64,000 nucleotides of DNA, taken from the NCBI RefSeq assembly GCF_038446955.1, contig NZ_CP151803.1:5084001-5148000 (forward strand), written 5' to 3'. Every line of letters begins with the position of its first letter. Positions within the stretch are counted from its first letter, which is position 1. Shown one piece after another: positions 60,763-64,000 of the stretch. The notes below the pieces were generated by a model. That model was not told where the DNA came from. It made no database searches and worked only from the letters and a program-made list of their open reading frames with translations. Position numbers and translations under genes: made by a program. The stretch comes from Pedobacter sp. FW305-3-2-15-E-R2A2. GTDB taxonomy: Bacteria > Bacteroidota > Bacteroidia > Sphingobacteriales > Sphingobacteriaceae.

Positions 60763-61299
60763 ATGAAAGAGATCATGTACAGACCGTTCAAGAGAAAAGA
60801 AATTGAACAGATCAGAACAATTGACCGGGCAGAAAGTATTTACGAATCTTACGAATACAAGGAAGGGATACTGACCCTGGTTCCCGATCATTATGAGATC
60901 AGCGAATGGAAGGAAGAAGATCTCGACGAACTCATAACCGCACAATATAAGATCATAGATGCAGGTGGGACGATAATTGGTGCTTTCGACGGAGAGGTGC
61001 TTGCCGGAGCGGTCTCCATAGAAAAGAAAAAAAGAGGTTCAGCTGCTGAATACTGCAAAATGGACATGTTATATGTAAGCTCAACCTATAGAGGCCGGCA
61101 AATCGGACAGCATTTAATCGGAGAAGCAAAAAGAGAAGGAAAGGCTTTTGGCGCAGCAAAACTATACATTTCCGCTACCCCAACAAAAGCCACGGTAGAC
61201 TTTTACCTCAAATCCGGAGCAACACTCACCACAGAACTCGACCAGGAGCTATTTGATTACCAACCACTTGACATCCATCTGGAACTAAAAATCCAATGA
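60763..61299 (+). CDS. GNAT family N-acetyltransferase
   Basis: The 178-aa cytoplasmic protein has the GNAT fold: 'ITAQYKIIDAGGTIIGAFDG', 'AGAVSIEKKK' and the acetyl-CoA-binding loop 'VSSTYRGRQIGQHLIGEAKR', then 'LYISATPTKATVDFYLKSGA'. The R/Q-x-x-G-x-G/A loop is present as 'RGRQIGQ'. The start may be ATG 60763 or 60775. It follows the S8 gene by 12 nt without a terminator between, so it may be cotranscribed. The substrate is unknown. Confidence 0.88.
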   Translation: MKEIMYRPFKRKEIEQIRTIDRAESIYESYEYKEGILTLVPDHYEISEWKEEDLDELITAQYKIIDAGGTIIGAFDGEVLAGAVSIEKKKRGSAAEYCKMDMLYVSSTYRGRQIGQHLIGEAKREGKAFGAAKLYISATPTKATVDFYLKSGATLTTELDQELFDYQPLDIHLELKIQ

Positions 61300-61455
61300 T
61301 CCATGCGCAAGCCAAACAGAGAAACATATCTGTATTCTAAAAACACATTACCCATAACGCAAATCAGACTGAGAAAAGACTCATAATTCTCACAAAAATA
61401 AACCAACAGAGAAAATTATATTATCTTCGTTTAAATTTAAACTAACACAGAAATA

Positions 61456-62694
61456 ATGAAGAAAAACATTTTATTCTCTGCGCTTCTTTTAGGGGCTCTC
61501 GTATCATGTAAAAAGAAGGATCTGAATCCAGAACCACCGGTACTTCCACCTGTTAAACTGGAATATTCTAAACTCAGCGTTGAAGAGCATAAAAAAACCC
61601 TGGAAGATAATGGGATTAATTTTCTGGCAAAAATAAACACCTTACCTAACGAAAAGTTTATTGGCGCATTAACCAGACTGGCAGAGCTTGACCTGGAAAT
61701 AATGTCCAACACTGTAGTGGGAAGACAAATCATCTCTACCGGATTCGCTGCTAAAAGTAAAAATGTAAACGGCATATTTTCCGCACTTACCTCAGCAAAT
61801 ACAGGCGTTAAATCAGGTGCATTAAATGAATTCTACGGAATTTACACTTTCGATAGCAAACTTAACAAATGGACAAAAACAGCATCCAGCGATAAATTTG
61901 AAATCAGCTACCCTGCAACTGCATCTGCTACCGAAAACAATGCGGTAATCACAGCCACCTATACCGCTTCTAAAGTAACCGCTTCCGTTGATGGAACAAC
62001 CTATGAGCTACCTGCCGCTGTAAATGCAACATTAAAAGTGGACGGTAAAGAGGAATTAAAATTAACCTCAGCTTACGAGTTTAATGCAGATGGTACGCCT
62101 TTAAAAACAAACGTAAACCTGGCTTTAGGTTCATTTACCCTAAAAATTGATGTAGGTAATGATTTAAAAGTATTAAAATCAAGCGTTTCCATTTCCAAAG
62201 GAACTGAAACTTTGTTTAGCCTCAACACTACAGGAAATGGCAATACAAACTTTAACCTGATTAAAGATGCCGAAAGGTTTGGAGACCTGTTAAAAGATGC
62301 AAATACATCTATGCAGATCATGAACATTCAGGTTGCCGGTCAGATCGATATTAAAGCAATAGATGATGCCACTAAAGCAAATGAAAACCTTCCGGAAAAA
62401 GAAAGGTACAAAAAGGATGCTGAGGCCTATACTGCCAACTCTAATATCCTTGCTTTCTATAAAGCAGAAAATGCAATCATTGCTAAATCGGAGTTTGTAT
62501 CTGTCGAAAATTCTTATTCCTATACCTATTATGATTACGAAAAGAAAGAAAACGTTACGATAACGCAATACTATTACAATATGGAGCCTCGCCTGGTATT
62601 TAAAGATGGTTCTAAGTTAAGCATGGAAGCATTCAAGTCCTCTGGTTTCAGCAAACTGGCTAAAGAGTTTGAAGACTATGCCAAACGTTTCTAA
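61456..62694 (+). CDS. Lipoprotein of unknown function
   Basis: The 412-aa protein has a lipoprotein signal 'ILFSALLLGALVSC' (Cys18) followed by Lys-rich 'KKKDLNPEPPVLPP', a tether with prolines. The mature part is a helical stretch (about 35-85) then a long beta-rich region with repeated Thr/Ser/Lys ('ATYTASKVTASVDGTTYELP', 'STSMQIMNIQVAGQ'-like) and a charged helical end ('KLAKEFEDYAKRF'). No family was recognised. It is monocistronic with a terminator behind it. Confidence 0.7.
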   Translation: MKKNILFSALLLGALVSCKKKDLNPEPPVLPPVKLEYSKLSVEEHKKTLEDNGINFLAKINTLPNEKFIGALTRLAELDLEIMSNTVVGRQIISTGFAAKSKNVNGIFSALTSANTGVKSGALNEFYGIYTFDSKLNKWTKTASSDKFEISYPATASATENNAVITATYTASKVTASVDGTTYELPAAVNATLKVDGKEELKLTSAYEFNADGTPLKTNVNLALGSFTLKIDVGNDLKVLKSSVSISKGTETLFSLNTTGNGNTNFNLIKDAERFGDLLKDANTSMQIMNIQVAGQIDIKAIDDATKANENLPEKERYKKDAEAYTANSNILAFYKAENAIIAKSEFVSVENSYSYTYYDYEKKENVTITQYYYNMEPRLVFKDGSKLSMEAFKSSGFSKLAKEFEDYAKRF

Positions 62695-62712
62695 AACAAA
62701 GCACAGCAGATA

Positions 62713-62749
62713 AAAAAAGGCGAAAGATGATCACTCTTTCGCCTTTTTT
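62713..62749. terminator. Bidirectional terminator between the lipoprotein and DUF4249 genes
   Basis: Arms 62713-62727 and 62735-62749 form a 15-bp A/T-flanked stem (AAAAAAGGCGAAAGA and its complement) with a 7-nt loop. The DUF4249 stop codon overlaps its edge. Confidence 0.88.
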
Positions 62750-63593
62750 ATTGGGCAATCACCCGGTAAACCGTAGAAGCATAGCCACACCATATTCCTA
62801 CTCCAGGCCCTTTAATATTTGTTTTCAGTGCTTTCGTACTTCCAACCAAAGGATTCGATCCATTCAGAACTTCATCCTGCAGGCTGTTCCAGAATTCAAA
62901 CCCACTTTGCGGTATCCCCGAAAATTTAACCATTACCGTATCCCCCTTCACAAAATAGGGATCATGTTTATTCGTCAGGTTATTTTCCGGCCCTCTGTTT
63001 ACCTGCAGCTGCAATTCCTTTCCATTAAAATACTGATCATTCTGATTGGAGAGCAATGTGGGTGTGAAATTTTTTGCCTTTTCTAACTTCGTATACAGCC
63101 TGTAGTAATTCTTATCGGCCGCCTCATCCTTAAAACGAATGTTTAACTGGAGATTATTCTTAGGCTTGGAGACAAACCAGATGCTGTCTAAAGGTGTAAC
63201 CTTAGGAATGGAAGTCTCGGCTTCAAGTGTATTGCCCGCATAGGCTACGGTTAACTTATAATTACCTCCCGTAGCCCCTTTCAGGGAGGTCCCTCGATAT
63301 AAAAAGTACGGAAAGTAACGCTTGTCGGTCATCCCGGTCAATACCTCCGTCTCGGTTCCGTCAGAGACGGTTACTTTTGCGTATCGAATCACCACTTCCG
63401 CCAGCTGCGCAGAATCTATGGACGTAAAAAAAGGGAGGTTATGGGTTACAATCACATAAGGATAATCATCCTTCTCAATCCAGCCCTCCACCACAAACCG
63501 GGGTTGATAAGGAGCAGGTTTATCCTGTTTTTTACAGGAGTAAACCATGATCACCAGCAGTATAATAAACACATTTCTACAAAAACTCATCAT
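62748..63593 (-). CDS. DUF4249 family lipoprotein
   Basis: The 281-aa protein has a lipoprotein signal 'FIILLVIMVYSC' (Cys20) and the opening 'PRFVVEGWIEKDDYPYVIVT' typical of DUF4249, with 'TVSDGTETEVLTG' and 'NYKLTVAYAGNTLEAETSIP' later. These lipoproteins are encoded with TonB-dependent receptors and are thought to help substrate capture, like SusD-type partners. Its start overlaps the stop of the receptor gene by four bases, confirming the operon. The substrate is unknown. Confidence 0.88.
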   Translation of the reverse strand: MMSFCRNVFIILLVIMVYSCKKQDKPAPYQPRFVVEGWIEKDDYPYVIVTHNLPFFTSIDSAQLAEVVIRYAKVTVSDGTETEVLTGMTDKRYFPYFLYRGTSLKGATGGNYKLTVAYAGNTLEAETSIPKVTPLDSIWFVSKPKNNLQLNIRFKDEAADKNYYRLYTKLEKAKNFTPTLLSNQNDQYFNGKELQLQVNRGPENNLTNKHDPYFVKGDTVMVKFSGIPQSGFEFWNSLQDEVLNGSNPLVGSTKALKTNIKGPGVGIWCGYASTVYRVIAQ

Positions 63594-64000
63594 CTGAAAA
63601 CTACTTTATAATTAATTGCGGGAAGGATGGGAAGCAAGGCGATAGACTTTTCCTGAACAGATACCCTGCCCGTATTCAGGCTTCCCCGGGCCATATAATA
63701 ATTAAACATGGGATTCTTTTTGTTGTACACATTATAGACCGATAAAGACAGCGAGCTCTTATACTTTCCGGTATTAAACTGATACCCGGCAGAAAGATCA
63801 AGCCTGTGATAAAGGGGCATCCTCGAACTGTTATAAGCGCCGTACTCATTCACTACATTTCCCGCAATCAGGTACCTGCTCACCGGTTTGGTATAAGCAT
63901 TACCTGTTGCTAAGGTAAAAAGTGCCGATAAATTCCAGCGCGGGGACAATTGGTAGGCAGACACCAGGGAAAGGTCATGCGTTCTATCGTATTTAAAAGG
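63590..64000 (-). CDS. TonB-dependent receptor, C-terminal end (partial at window edge)
   Basis: The frame is open to the window edge (137 codons). It shows outer-membrane barrel strands: 'SAYQLSPRWNLSALFTLATG', 'LYHRLDLSAGYQFN' and 'SLSLSVYNVYNKKNPMFNYY', ending in 'LLPILPAINYKVVFR', the aromatic-rich C-terminal strand of TonB receptors. It should import the ligand captured by the DUF4249 lipoprotein encoded directly downstream (four-base overlap). The plug and N-terminus lie outside the window, so subtype cannot be given. Confidence 0.87.
   Translation of the reverse strand, partial: PFKYDRTHDLSLVSAYQLSPRWNLSALFTLATGNAYTKPVSRYLIAGNVVNEYGAYNSSRMPLYHRLDLSAGYQFNTGKYKSSLSLSVYNVYNKKNPMFNYYMARGSLNTGRVSVQEKSIALLPILPAINYKVVFR

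Noticed and set aside
1..64000. tRNA, rRNA, CRISPR, transposase or integrase genes
   Set aside because: I looked at intergenic regions for TpsiC-type GTTCGAAT/GTTCAAATC ends, regularly spaced repeats and transposase motifs and saw none; a dedicated scan could still find a divergent one.

Overview
The window looks like chromosomal DNA of a Bacteroidota bacterium of the Sphingobacteriaceae, most like Pedobacter. The evidence is a PorP/SprF protein with secreted proteins carrying type IX secretion (T9SS) sorting domains, a TonB receptor paired with a DUF4249 lipoprotein, LytTR regulators paired with LytS-type kinases, an alternative GlmU-like protein, DUF5723 and DUF6266 proteins, and promoters of the Bacteroidota type (TTTG, about 20 nt, TAnnTTTG). 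Most of it is ordinary core genome. No tRNA, rRNA, CRISPR array, insertion sequence or integrase was seen. Layout: (1) 1-6.3 kb holds the end of a ferritin-like protein, a LytTR regulator with a propeller-type sensor kinase, a very acidic 62-aa protein and a GNAT-like enzyme. (2) 6.3-12.0 kb, minus strand, is a housekeeping run: XRE regulator, mpl, prmA, tpiA, a GlmU-like enzyme, rpmE2, a small unknown and mce. (3) 12.1-18.5 kb, plus strand, has iscS-iscU-iscA, a long-chain acyl-CoA ligase and lysS. (4) 18.5-31 kb holds a membrane TPR protein, a thioredoxin-like protein, ung, an Lrp regulator, mntR-mntH (MntH carries a C-terminal UspA domain; mntR is preceded by a palindromic operator), smpB, pcm, priA, a DUF423 protein, and an exported unknown next to a DUF5723 protein. 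(5) 31.1-34.95 kb is the one clear accessory region. It is AT-rich and contains the cut-off 5' end of an RHS/YD-type polymorphic toxin gene, a frameshifted toxin 3' tip, two immunity-like genes, two DUF6266 genes and a repeat-rich intergenic stretch. (6) 34.95-36.6 kb, minus strand, is rpmH-rnpA-yidD-tsaB behind a near-consensus promoter. (7) 36.6-39.6 kb, minus strand, is a LiaF-like protein, a DUF4288 protein, a LytS-type kinase and a LytTR regulator, apparently an envelope-stress operon. (8) 39.8-47.7 kb has a ChaN-like protein, mscL, rpoN, and a PorP/SprF protein with a 1203-aa PKD/T9SS protein. (9) 47.76-55.6 kb is a signalling island. Two minus-strand receivers face a plus-strand run of an Rv1355c-family protein (ThiF/E1-like plus nitroreductase-like), an acyltransferase-like protein, a 7TM-DISM histidine kinase, a receiver-kinase hybrid and a stand-alone receiver. 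(10) 55.6-64 kb holds fabV, an M57-type metalloprotease lipoprotein, a T9SS S8-family protein, a GNAT enzyme, a lipoprotein, and DUF4249 plus the end of a TonB receptor. The observations most worth a second look are the 47.8-55.6 kb signalling island; a 33-bp imperfect palindrome found just upstream of two unrelated operons (569-601 and 39604-39636, 31/33 identical); the decaying toxin/immunity locus; the palindromes at mntR, smpB and lysS; and a possible small RNA before the acidic protein gene.
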